DNA of 64,000 nucleotides from Rhinopomastus cyanomelas (taxonomy: Eukaryota > Chordata > Aves > Bucerotiformes > Rhinopomastidae), in contig VXBP01003402.1 in NCBI GenBank assembly GCA_013400115.1, positions 558,001 through 622,000 on the forward strand, given 5' to 3'. This document shows, piece by piece, positions 1 through 10,795 of this stretch (position 1 is its first letter; each line of letters starts with the position of its first letter). The notes below the pieces were generated by a model. That model was not told the origin of the DNA. It did not search any database and saw only the letters and a list, made by a program, of their open reading frames with translations. A program made the translations under genes and the position numbers.

Positions 1-1262
1 GCATTCTAAGGTTAATGGGAATGTGATGAAAGAACCATTTCTGTAGGGCAGCACTTGCACTACAGACCTCTTCTAAATGCGTTTTCTAAGCACTATAGCA
101 GAGATATTTGGGATAGAGTTCAAATCTCTCTCAAACTTCTGGAAAGTGAGTGTTGAGGAAGCAATCCATCGCACTGCTGCGGGGATGCTCCTGCTTGCGG
201 CTCCAGGGCTCTGCTGTGGCCCAGCTGGAGGGAGCATCCACAGGAGCAACTCACCCAGCAGTGGAGAAGCAGACCATCCACATTTGCTCTGATGAAAGCT
301 CTAGTACCTGGAAGGTGTGTGGAACACTGCCCACGGGGGTTTGTCCCGCAGTGGTGTCTTTCCTGGATGACATTTTTCAACTCAGAGGGCAAAGCTGCCT
401 AATTAAGCAATTGAGGAGCACTCCGCACTCCTAAATCCTGCCTAACCATCAGGCTGAGAACTGGGGTTTGGAAATGCAGTCAGTGAGTTTGATCGCTAGG
501 GGAATACATTTTACTTTGGGTGTAAACCAGCATACCCCAAGGGCAAGCCCAGGAGTGCACTGGAGCAGGGCCCAGCACCCCACGACAGCTCAGAAGACTT
601 TTATTACCAAATGAACAGAGTCTTCTTCAGCATCAGTGTGTGGTTGCCTGCTGGCTGGGATCCTCAGAGTTGGGTCACAGCAGCTGTGGGTGCACACCAA
701 GTGCTTCCCAGTACTGTGCCAGGTACTGTCCAGTACTGCACCCGTTGCCCAGGCTGCCTCCACAGTAGCTGCAAACCACTTGCAAATGTTTGTTACGAAA
801 TGACCCCAGTACAGGGTTGTTGACTAATCAGAGCCACCATCAGTAATCTCTTTACAAAAGAGAAAATACTCTCTAGCACAGTAGTTGAATAATCACTATT
901 TCACTATTATTGTACTTTTTGCTGTCTTTAAATCCTGATGCTGGACCAAAGGGGCTGCAAAGACTTTGAAAAGAAGGCCAAACTCACCAGCAATGCTGGG
1001 AAAAAGCCTGTAAAGACTACTGGTTTCTGGTAGTTAAGAGTAGCTTAACTAGTTAAGAGCAGCTTAATGTGCGCTGTGCATTGAGTTAGTTCCGTGAGAA
1101 CTGCCTTCCAAGGTTATTACCAACAAGACTGTGACCTTGATGAGGATTTGGCACAGACATACATTTCAAACCCGATGGCTCCAGCACAGCAAGGGATGTG
1201 TTTTGTACCAGAAGTAACAAAGATGACTTGCTGAATCAGGGTGTTAAAATGGGAGCTGTTTG
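1..1262. other. Unique non-coding stretch
   Basis: No gene or known repeat family is recognised here. Open frames of up to 94 codons overlap on both strands around 77-434 and show no recognisable domain, so they are treated as chance. The one local structure is a 19-bp tandem duplication at 1032-1069, listed separately. Confidence 0.5.
1032..1069. repeat. 19-bp tandem duplication, two copies
   Basis: The unit agttaagagtagcttaact (1032-1050) is followed directly by agttaagagcagcttaatg (1051-1069), differing at two positions. Each unit also holds a short inverted pair (gttaag/cttaa). It looks like a simple local duplication with no known function. Confidence 0.8.
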
Positions 1263-1730
1263 CACAGAATCACAGAATGATTTGGGCTGGAAAAGCCTTT
1301 TGAATTCATCCAGCCCAGCCCAGGACCTAACATCACCACATCAGCCAGACCAGGGCACTAAGGGCCACAGCCAGGTGTCCTTCAACACCCCCAAGGATGG
1401 GGACTCCACCACTGCCTTGGGCAGTCCAGTCCAGGGTCTGATCATCTTTTGGTGAGAAAGAGCTTCCTACCATCCAACTTAACCCTCTCCTAGCAGCTCA
1501 GGCCCTGCCCTCTGGTCCTGGCACTGGTTGCCTGAGAGATGAGTCTGACTCCTCCCTGCCTGAAATCTCCTTTCAGGGAGTTGTAGAGACGGGAAAGGTC
1601 AACCCTGAGTCTCCTCCAGGCTAAACACCCCCAGCTCCCTCAGCCTCTCCTCATCAGACTGCCCCTCCAGTCCCATGCCCAATCTTGTTGCTCCTCTGGA
1701 CCCACTCTAGCATCTCAATCTCTTCTGTCA
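1263..1730 (-). mobile_element. CR1 retrotransposon, 3' fragment
   Basis: On the plus strand this reads as a reversed CR1. It begins with the terminal 8-bp-type repeat (cacagaatcacagaatga), then the 3' UTR, then ORF2 C-terminal sequence in reverse. Typical landmarks are the gggactccaccactgcc segment, the ggagttgtagaga segment and the cagcctctcctcatcagac segment. The 3' end belongs to the subfamily with an agcccagcccaggacct box, shared with the copies near 6435, 27260, 33243 and 60712. The element is 5'-truncated and its reading frame is decayed. Confidence 0.92.
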
Positions 1731-4700
1731 CTGCCAGTGATTTTGCGAGGCATCAGGTTTTCACTGACCCTGCCAGAACAGAATACTGGTCTGGCCACCA
1801 ATGTACTCCGGTCTCCTCTGCTCCAGAGCCTCCCTGCATGCCTGTGGCCCAGCCCAGAGGTGAGGGCACAGCAGAGCAAATCGATTGCACACTCCTGTGC
1901 TATGGATGTTAGCGAACAAGATCCTTGTGACCTCTCACCTTTTCACCCTGGGAAAACATTGGGAGACCCAGTTCTCTGCTTGCAGGAACAAACAGCAGCA
2001 GTTTGACACCACAGAACATCACACTGTGGAAAATGCTCCCTCTGTGCTCTGCAGAGCAGCGAAGCCGTTCGGCAGCTCGGCAGACACTCGCTGCAGTTTG
2101 CAAGGTTCATCAGATGAGTGAAGAAATATGGCAGAAGTTTTGCCTTTCTGTTGACTTACTTTGGGTGCTGCAGAGGCACAGGGAGGAATGGAGTGGAAGA
2201 AAGGCTCTGATGATAGACTGATGGAGCTGAATTAGTGAGAAGCCATCAGACCAAAGCAAAGCAAACAAGGCGGCTGCCTGCAGGCGACCAGGGCGGGAGG
2301 AGGCTCTGCTGGCCTTCCTGTTTGTGTTTACCAGGGCACAGCTCTGTGCTCTCACAGGGAGCTGCAGCTCCAGTGATGGATGGCTGCTGTGAAGATCCTT
2401 TGTACCTGCCAACAGGGCTGAGCAATACGCAGCCCGAGGCAGCATACACTCCATTTCCTTAACACATCAGTGTGCTGTGCCCAGCTCTGGGATCACGCAC
2501 AGGAGCCAGCCTGAGGTGCACAGGGTACATGTGGCCTGACAGCCGCACAGCAGCAAGTTCCTGCAGCTCCCTCCATCGCTGGGGAGAGGTGAGGTACAAA
2601 GAAGCTGAATGCCACAAGGAGGAGGCAATGGGTTTATCAGTCACCCGTGGATTACTCTTTGCCTGTACAGGGTGTACATGGACAAAGACAAGCCTCGTCG
2701 TGCAGCTCAACAGCATTTCCAGTTACTTAGGAAGCTGTGCTGATGCTCAGACATCAGATCACTTCTGGGAGCCACCAGTCAGCCTCCCTGGCCCTCAGTG
2801 CCAGCACTGAGCACTACTGGTGCTGGAAAAGCCTCCAGAGACTTCAGGCCCCCCCTCACAGCAGTGTGTGTTTGCAGTTGCACAAGCTGCATCTCAGAGA
2901 AAGGGAAGAAGAAGGATTCAGATTAGCAGCAATTAGACATTCGTGACCAAAGCATTCGAGTCCAGGGAATAGGCACTGTACACTGACTCAGGCACCCCCA
3001 GCCATCTCCCCTGGGAGAACCTGCCCTCATGTGCCCACTCTAACACACTCTCTCTAGAGTCAGCATCCAGCCATAGCTGGCTCCTTGCAGAAGCCCACTA
3101 CTCTTAACTTAGTACTGACCTTGGCCTGCATAACATCCCGTAGAGAGCATCAAGGTGTGTGACCTCCTCCTGTCCCAGTCCCTCGACCCCTCCAGCCCTG
3201 GGACTCCTGCTGACCGCAGTGGATGCTCGCTGCACCGAGCAGCTCCAGCCCCAGCACTTCAACTTGCTGGTGTGTTTGCAGAGCAGAGCGTGTCATACTT
3301 CTCAAGAGTGACAAATTACCAGGAAGGGCTCCCCCCTACACCCCAGCTCCGCTGTGCACAGCCAAATTCCCTGGTGCCGCATTAACAGCTAATAAAACAA
3401 TAGAGCTTTTAGTGGTGGACTTCAAAGGGAGCTCGGGCAGATGAATGAATTTAGCATTTCTTCACTTACTGTCAGCACTGAGGGAGAGAAGGGCAGGCTG
3501 AGGTCAAAGGCTTCAGCAGGCAGCGGCAAACAAACCAGCCTGGTATTCAGGCTACTGCAGAGAAATGAGTGCAAAGTCAGCTAAGCAGTTGGTAAGTGCC
3601 GGGGGTTTTTCTTCTCCTTTGCTACTGCTCATCCTCTTCAGCTGCCCTATTTGTTTTGCTTTTCTGTACTGCATGACCACTAGAGAAAATACCATCAAAA
3701 TTAAAGAAACCCCGTTGTTCCACCTAAATGACAGGGCAGGTCACCAACAGCTTGTGGAGAATCTTGACGCAGTCTGGCCCAGACTCAAGCAGATGTCATT
3801 CTCTTCAGACACAGCAACACAATTGTCTTTGGAAAATGTGCCTGGAGGTCCCACAGCTGATTTACAACTGTGTGTCCATCCACAAAATGATCTCTGCAAA
3901 CCATTAGCTCAGCCACATGCAGTCACAATAAGCACCTACACAAACACGAGTGGATTAAAGTATCTTCCTTGTAGGAGGTGGAGAAGAAAGCACAAGGCGG
4001 CAGGACTGTGAGCACAGCAGTGTGTGTCTCAGACAGCACAGCCCACATCACACCTCTGTGGTCATGGAGATGAAGACTTTCCAGCAGTCTGCTCCCATGT
4101 AGAGTTGAGCTACATGAATTGCCCCCATGACGGAGGTGCTTGCTGGTGGAGAAGACAGTCAAAGCTTCACAGTTCCTGCCAGCGAGGCTATGCCAGCCAA
4201 ACCTTTGCCAGGGATGGAGTCTCTGGAGCAGCTTGGAAGAGACGAAAGAGATCTTATACAGGTGAAGCATCCTTTCTTACGACTGCCATGAGCAACGTGG
4301 CTCTGTTTCTTATATTTCTCCTCCATTTTCTGACTGGGTCTTGTTAAGTCACAGGCTTTAGTCCCACACAGCATCTGAGGAAGAAAAAAAAATCTCTGAT
4401 GATTCAGTGCATGTGTTTTTTTACCCTCACGCAGTACATGATACCCAAAACAACAGGAATGAATTATCCCCATCTTCTGAGCTGGCATGTTTTAACTTCT
4501 TGAATGCCATCATCTAACACAATTTCCAAGTCTAGCCCAAATGGCTTCTTCTGGAAAACAGCTTTAAAGGTTGCAATCATTTATGTCGCGTTCACAACTG
4601 CTGCCAGATCCTCAAAGCCGTCTCCACTTGGCTGTCCTACAACACGCCGCTGTAGCACAGGACACTTTCCAAGTGTTCGCCACCACCATGCAGTGACAGC

Positions 4701-5435
4701 ATTTGCACGCATCCAGCTCCCCGGGAGCTGTGGTGTTGCTCAAAAGCAGTGGGGAGGGAAACGGCCTCCTGATAACTGAGCCGACGACTTCTAGGTTCTC
4801 TAAAACCAGACCCTTCCAAGAATGCCCTTTGTTCAGCAGTTGTTCCATTCAGTCTCTCTCCCTATTTGCTTGTAATTTATTCCTTCTAAAAGTCTTGCCC
4901 TAGGCTAGTAGAAAATTAAAACAAGGAGCCAGATCTCATTTTTTTTTTTCCTCACTTTTGCTCTTTCATCAAGAACAGTGAAAATTTGGCACAGTTGAAT
5001 ATTTTGTTCAGCTTTTTCTTTCAGGCTTTGAAGTCCCCTAAAGCCTTGGTAGGAGTCTAGGCTTCCACTCACATCTGCTTTCCATGAAGCCATTTACCGC
5101 ACTTTATTTGTGCCAGATTAGATTTTTCAGGACAGGGACAGAACTAACGAAGCATTTACATTCCTGGGAAAGTTGCTGATATACAACTACCATGTTACTC
5201 TGATAGAAACAAACTACAACTGACATATTTCAAGTTCTCAAGCAAACAGCCGTGTTGCGCTGTGGGCAAAGGGTCCAGAGCTGGTGGCTACTTGTTTTGT
5301 TTTAACACTCCCTTCGCATTAAACACCCCCAGTGCACTTTTAGTTTACACAGTTATCAAGAGATGCTTCAGTACATGTGGAAGAGTAAGTAAAGTGTCTT
5401 ATAAAACAAAGAACTTGGATGAAAGATTAAAGATG
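1731..5435. other. Unique non-coding stretch, 3.7 kb
   Basis: No gene, RNA or repeat family is recognised. The longest frame (plus strand 3565-4011, 148 codons) starts with a hydrophobic run. It then continues as low-similarity sequence, has no recognisable domain and is overlapped by other frames, so it is not called as a gene. Small A or T runs occur (for example near 4383 and 4940). Confidence 0.45.
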
Positions 5436-6415
5436 AATCATAGAATCATTAGGGATTGGAAGGGACCTCAAAAGATCATCTAGTCCAATCCACCTGCAAC
5501 AGCAGGATCACCGAGACCAAGTCACACAGGAACACATCCAGGCTGGTCTTAAATGTCTCCACAACCCCCCTGGGCAGCCTGTTCCAGTGCTCCGTCACCC
5601 TCACCATAAAGAAGTTCCTTCTCATATTGATGTGGAACCTCCTATGTTCCAACTTACACCTATTGCCCCTCATCCTATTACTAAATGATACTGAGAAGAG
5701 CCTGGCTCCATCCTCCTGACACCCACCCCTCAAATATTCATAGACATTAATGAGGTCACCCCTCAGTCTCCTCCAAGCTGAAGAGACCCAACTCCCTCAG
5801 CCTCTCCTCGGAAGGGAGGTGCTCCACTTCCTTCACCATCCTCATTGCTCTACGCTGGACTCCCTCCAGCAGCTCCATATCCCTCTTGAACTTAGGGGCC
5901 CATAACTGGACACAATACTCCAGATGTGGTCTCACCAGTGCAGAGTAGAGGGGAAGAAGAACCTCTCTCCATCTGCTAACCACCTCCCTTCTGATCCATC
6001 TGAGGATGCTGTTGGCCCTCTTGGCCACAAGAGCACATTGCTGGCTCATGGTCATCCTGCTGTCCACCAGGACCCCCAGGTCCCTTTCTCCTACACTGCT
6101 TTCCAACATGTCTTGGGTCCCTTCCAACCCCTAACATCCTATGATCCTATGATCCTATGTCAGTCCCCAGCCCATACTGGTACCTGGGGTTGTTCTTGCC
6201 TGGATGCAAGACTCCACACTTGCCCTTGTTATATTTCAATAGATTTCTCCCTGTCCAGCTCTCCAGACTGTTCAGGTCTCACTGAATGGCAGCATAGCCT
6301 GCTGGGGTGTTGGCCACACCACCCAGCTTTGTGTCATCAGCAGACTTGCTGACAGTGCACCCTAATCCCTCATCCAAGTCATTAAAGAAGCTGCATCAGA
6401 CAGTCCCAGTGGCAC
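5436..6415 (-). mobile_element. CR1 retrotransposon, ORF2 3' part plus 3' UTR, interrupted
   Basis: This is the longest upstream extent of CR1 ORF2 in the window. The plus strand starts with the CR1 terminal repeat at 5436 and runs in reverse through the ORF2 C terminus. A minus-strand frame at 5756-6127 reads the conserved blocks ERDLGVLVD, MSQQCALVAK and LPLYSALVRPHLEYCVQLWAP, and ends after ERLRELGLFSLE. A frame at 5476-5733 covers the C-terminal blocks TEHWNRLPRGVVE and TFKTSLDVFLCDL. Further upstream (about 6161-6405, reversed) the reverse transcriptase FADDTKLGG region is visible as SADDTKLGGVANTP, so the catalytic F/Y residue is changed. The copy is interrupted at 6113-6161 by a tiny opposite-strand CR1 tail. 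It is 5'-truncated and not functional. Confidence 0.95.
6113..6161 (+). mobile_element. Micro CR1 tail inserted into older CR1
   Basis: Inside the minus-strand CR1, about 49 bp read as the extreme 3' end of a CR1 on the plus strand: a ggtcccttccaacccct block followed by three cctatgat-type terminal octamers. The host CR1 reading resumes on each side (QYGLGTD on one side, MLESSVGERDLG on the other). The five bases atgtc occur at both edges (6108-6112 and 6157-6161), which fits a short target-site duplication. CR1 insertions usually leave few or no duplicated bases, so the duplication itself is tentative. Confidence 0.8.
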
Positions 6416-6434
6416 AGAGAACTGTCAAGAAGCT

Positions 6435-6601
6435 CACAGAATCACACAGTCACAGAGATATTGAGGCTCGAAAAGACCTATAAGATCATCAAGCCCAGTC
6501 CATGACCTAACATCACCACCTTGCCAGACCATGGCACTAAGGGCCACAGCCAATCTGCTCTTTAACACCTCCAGGGATGGGGACTCCACCGCTGCCCTGC
6601 C
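6435..6601 (-). mobile_element. CR1 3' UTR fragment
   Basis: It begins with cacagaatcacacagtcacag and continues through the tggcactaagggccacagcc box to the gggactccaccgctgccc box in reversed orientation. It has the same 3'-end subfamily as the copy at 1263. Only the 3' end is kept (about 165 bp), and it sits a few tens of bases from the upstream edge of the preceding CR1. Confidence 0.9.
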
Positions 6602-8269
6602 ATCGTGCTGCTGCTGCTGAATTGCTGAGGCATTTTTGTTACAAGCAGAGGACTAATTCCTTGACAGTGCTCCTTTCCAAAGGCTTCACTGCTGTCCAAG
6701 CAGGGAAAAGGTCTTGCTTCAATCTCTTTATCAGAGAGATCTTGGCAGACCATAGGGGCTATTGATTATCCTGCTATTCTTTATTTCGTGTTGTTCTTTA
6801 CTGACAACAAAAACCCCCTAAGAAATATTTGTCCACTTCCCATATTGAGAAGGCTACTGGAATTGTTCTAAGTCAATGGTGATAAAGCAGCATCTGAGAA
6901 AGGCTTGCCTGAGGGGAGACAACACCAAGAGCCCAGCAAGCTCATTCTTTGAGCACAATCTCCACTGGATGGGGAGTTTGTTAAAAAGCTGACTGGAGCT
7001 TGGACAGTTCACCATCAGATTGTCTATCCAAGCTCGCTCAGCACAGCTCCAAGCACTGAAGCTCATGGCAGAAACATTTTATTTTTAAACTCAGCCCTTT
7101 GCTACCCAGGCAGAGGACCAAATCACAGCCGACTGACTGTGTGCAATGTCTGCTTCCACGGGTTCAGGCTTGGGGGAAAGAAGTCACCTGCTGGTTGAGC
7201 TGGATCTCAGGGGCTGCACATCAGTTAGCAGGTGAAAGTCTTTATAATTCTTCACATCGCTTCAGGCAGAATTGGCCAGATGAAGATCTCATACATTGCC
7301 TTCAGTAGCCAAATACCAGATTTGGTGGTCTAAACGAAGTCACACCTCCCATACAGCTATGAGCAGCTGCAAGGAAGGTGACAGCACAGTCTCCTACCTC
7401 AGTTTCTCTTGCTGTTTAAAAGTGCGGAAATAACGTGTCCATAACGCAACTTATTTACTACCTCCTGAGAGGTAAGATCAAGGCTAGATACAGGAGGATT
7501 ATCCTGGGTTTGATGGAAAGCATGGAGAGAGCAGGCTGTGCCCATCTCTACAGATGCCCCATCTGTAAAGCTCTGTTCAGATTCCCTCCTCCCCAAACTG
7601 GGCAGTGCTGCTTCCTCACATGGGTTCCCCAGGGTCCCCCCTTTCTGATAAACCTTTCTTCCCGACAGTCTGTTTCTTAATTTATTTCCATGGAAAAAGT
7701 TTTCAAAGCTGGAGGGCATTGAAATAACTCCTGAGCAAGGCACTGCAGTCCCCAAAACATGACTGTCCCCATGTCTCTGCTGTTACAAGAAGGAACATGC
7801 ACCCATAGAATACCTTCCCCACTGCTGTGTGTTTTGCAGTTGAACTACACATCTCCTGCTCAGAAATACTGAGCATGAGTCTGGTGTTTAAAAGCAGTGT
7901 TAGTTTAAAACCTAACCTGGACAGGGGTCCAGGTGCCCCAAGAACATTCAACTCTCTCCTGTTCAGAGCCATGGCTTTTGCTGGGAGGTGCCTGCAGTCA
8001 CAGGAACAGGGGCTGTGGTGGATGTCAGGAGCTAAGGGGCCCGAGAAAGGGATGCTTTTTCCAGCAGCTCTAGTGATTTGAATTATTTCATGATGGCAAA
8101 AACTAGAAGAGGGAAAAAAAACCACAGGACTATGTTAAAAAAAAAAAAGAAAGCCATGATTTTAAAAAGTGCTGTGCCAGGTAAAACTCCTCTGCTTTGT
8201 TATTATGAGAGTTCCCAGTACTGATAATTTCTCCTAGCTGCTGGTTTGTAAGTTACTTCTGAGTAGAAA
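6602..8269. other. Unique non-coding stretch
   Basis: No gene or repeat family is recognised. Overlapping frames of 118 and 140 codons on the minus strand (7399-7755 and 7703-8125) have no recognisable domain. A poly-A run lies near 8137-8150. Confidence 0.45.
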
Positions 8270-8650
8270 ATTCAATTACATGGGCCAAGTCAACAATAAT
8301 GTTTTTCCTGGCAATGGTTCATTTTGCCAGTGGAAACATTTTCCCCCCTCTCCTCCCTTCTTTTCTGGATTCAGCTCTGCAAAGTTGCTAAATTCTTCCA
8401 GATCTCTGGTCTGATGTGATCATAAATATCCTGATTGTATTCCCCTGATTGACAGGCTGGGAATGGATTAAGTGGGGATTACAGCATGGAATGATCAAAA
8501 TGTGCTTTCATGGTCAGTAACTCTGCAATAAGTCATCGTTCCAGCGTACATTAGCTATATAATCTAATTAACATGGCTGTTTATGTATTTAATATTATTC
8601 TTAAAACTTTTTAATAAAAGAGGTTTTAAGGAGAATTATATGTTGTTTAA
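8270..8650. promoter_or_regulatory. AT-rich, possible conserved non-coding element
   Basis: This repeat-free block has features often seen in developmental enhancers. There is a TAATTA homeodomain core at 8565-8570, several TTTAAT/ATTAA words just downstream and no useful open frame. Its character differs clearly from the CR1-derived flanks. This is a judgement from composition and motifs only; no alignment was possible, so conservation is unproven. Confidence 0.3.
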
Positions 8651-9482
8651 AATTTAAGAACCTGTTCCTTGAATGTGCAGTAGTCATTAAGATGACTCCC
8701 AACACTATCTCTTCCTGTTAAAATGTGATTTGAGCAGTAAAATGGGCCCAGTTCTGCTCTCACTGGTGAGTAGGTAAACTTCAGTTTTCTCTTTTTTATT
8801 TAGAGTTACTTTGAGTCTACATTTTAGTAATTCAGAGCAGAATTTAGTTTGTAGGATTAAAAATCCTATTTTTTTTAATAAGCTGAGAACATTAAGTCCA
8901 TGCAGGCATCTAACTAAAAGCCTCTGACTCTTTGAAGGTGATCAGCACTCGCAGGTCTCAAGGCTGCTGTTACTTACTGACTAAGAGCAGCAGGAATTGA
9001 TCTGGTACAAACCCTAGATGTTCTACTGCACAGGTTTCACACACACACACCCCACCTACCTAATGAGATCAAACCTAATTAAGTGATTAATCAAGGCAAA
9101 ACCCCAAACTGCAGCAATGTACTCAGAAGCTGCCCTTGTGAGCATAAAGAGGTCTGTTACCTGATTGCAAGGTCAAGGAATTAGGGGGGATGTTCTGCAG
9201 TTGTCCATAAAAACTGCAATCTGAAACGAATAAATATCTTGCAGGACTGTGGATTCTTTGCTGTCTCCAGTCTACTCATCTTTGAAGGCAGCATCTCAGA
9301 GAGGTCAATTGCTTGGCATTCACCACTGTACACCAAGACCTTTCCTTAGCTCTCAATAAGTTTTGCATTTTTCACTTGCCATGTGTGTGCGGGAACTGCC
9401 GCTGAGAGTCCCTGAGCCCAGGCCGTGCTCTGCAGGAATGGGGACATCACCAGCCACAGCTCAGGGCTGCAGCTTCTGCTTA
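8651..9482. other. Non-coding stretch with a possible LTR-like segment
   Basis: No gene is recognised. A short (CA)n run lies near 9039-9051. Around 9180-9320 there is a TATA-like ataaaaa (9207-9213), an aataaat polyadenylation-type signal (9229-9235) and a following T/C-rich part. That spacing resembles the R-U5 part of a retroviral LTR. No terminal TG/CA pair, second LTR or internal viral sequence was seen, so it is noted and not called. Confidence 0.3.
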
Positions 9483-9636
9483 CAGAATCAGAGAATATTC
9501 CTGGTTGGAAAGCATCTCCCAGATCATGGAGTCCAACCACACACACACTAACAACAAACCCCAAACCCTGATCAGACACCAACACCAAACACACTCAGAT
9601 AAAACACAAGACAACCCCCTCTGTGGTCTCTGCCAC
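9483..9636 (-). mobile_element. CR1 3' end, left part of a split element
   Basis: It starts with the CR1 terminal repeat and the ctggttggaaagcatctccc block in reversed orientation. It continues as diverged 3' UTR (with a local acacacac stretch) up to the tgccac that normally precedes the tctacatgtct block. That next block is found only after the inserted plus-strand CR1, at 10151. The two parts therefore belong to one older copy. Confidence 0.85.
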
Positions 9637-10150
9637 CAGAGCAGCACTGTGTCCAGTTTTGGTCATCACAGTGCAGGAAGGACATTGAGGTGCTGGAACA
9701 AGTCCAGAGAAGGGCAACCAAGATTTTGAAGGGGCTGGAGGACATGCCCCATAAGGAGAGGCTGAGGGAGCTAGGGTGTTTTAGTCTGGAGAAGAGAAGA
9801 CTGAGAGGGGACCTTATTGCCCTCTACAACTACCTAAAAGGAGGTTGTAGCAAGGCTGGTGTTGGTCTCTTCTCTCCAGTTAGTGATGATAGGACGAGGG
9901 GAAATGGCCTCAAGTTGCATCAGGGGAGGTTTAGATTGGATGTTAGAAGGAAATTCTTTACTGAGAGGGTGATTAGATGCTGGAATGGTTTGCCCAGGGA
10001 GGTGGTGATGTCACCATCCCTGGAGGTGTTTAAGGAACAAGTGGATGCAGCGCTTAGGGATATGGTCTAGCAGTTAAACACTAGGAGAAAAGGTTGGACT
10101 CAATGACCCTGGAGGTCCTTTCCAGCCAAGATGATTCTGTGATTCTGTGA
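9637..10150 (+). mobile_element. Young 5'-truncated CR1 nested in an older CR1
   Basis: This is a plus-strand CR1 covering the ORF2 C terminus and 3' UTR. The frame is open without a stop from about 9639 to 10070 (143 codons). It reads EHCVQFW-type, EVLEQVQRRATKI, ERLRELGCFSLEKRRLRGD, RTRGNGLKLHQGRFRLDVRR, CWNGLPREVV and SLEVFKEQVDAALRDM blocks in the usual order. It ends with the 3' UTR and the gattctgtgattctgtga terminal repeat. A truncated copy has no reason to keep its frame, so the uninterrupted frame suggests recent insertion. It splits the minus-strand CR1 at 9483-10795 with almost no loss of target. Confidence 0.95.
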
Positions 10151-10795
10151 TCTACATGTCTCTTAAACACCTCCAGGGACGGTGACCTGGGCAGCCTGTT
10201 CCAGTGCCGGCCACTCTGTCAGTAAAGAATTTCTTCCTAATACCCAGTCTAAACCTCCCCAGCCACAACTTCAGACCATTTCCTCTGGTCCTGTCCCTTG
10301 GGGGAAGGTGCCAATCCCCACCTCTCTACAACCTCCTTCGCGGTAGCTGTAGAGGGCAATGAAGTGTCCTCTTAACCTCCTGTTCTCCAAATTAAACCTG
10401 CCCAGTTGCCTCAGCCTCTCCTCCTGTGACTTGTTCTCCAGACTCCTCATGAGCTTGATAGCTCTGCTCTGGACATGTTCCAGCACCTCAGCCTCCTTCT
10501 GATAGTGAGATGCCCACAACAGAACCTAGTACTTGAGGTGAGGCCTCACCAGTGCCCAGTACAAGGGCACAACAACCTCCCTACACCTGCTGGCTATGCT
10601 ATTCCTGATAGAAGCTAGAATCCTGCTGGCCTTCTTGGCCATCAGGGCACACTGATGGCTCATATTAAGCTGGCTGTCCACCAGTACCCACCCCTGGTCC
10701 TTGGCCCATCGATCCAGCCTGTCCAGGTCCCTCTGTAGAGTTTTCCTGTGCTCAAGAAGATCAGACTCCCGCGCAATCTGGACTTACAGAGTGCA
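10151..10795 (-). mobile_element. CR1 ORF2 part, right part of a split element
   Basis: This continues the element begun at 9483. It resumes at tctacatgtctcttaaaca and runs in reverse through 3' UTR and ORF2. A minus-strand frame at 10271-10519 shows VLEHVQSRAIKLMRSLE, ERLRQLGRFNLENRRLRG and IALYSY. Beyond it come the reversed gctggctgtccaccag and gatccagcctgtccaggtcc blocks. Near 10785 sequence equivalent to the reverse transcriptase FADD box seems to be lost in a small deletion. It is not functional. Confidence 0.9.

Noticed and set aside
3565..4011. 148-codon frame with a hydrophobic N-terminal part
   Set aside because: Beyond the hydrophobic run nothing resembles a known family. The length is within what chance allows, and other frames overlap it.
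5756..6127. 123-codon frame as a host gene
   Set aside because: It is CR1 ORF2, and its first residues come from the antisense of the inserted CR1 tail.
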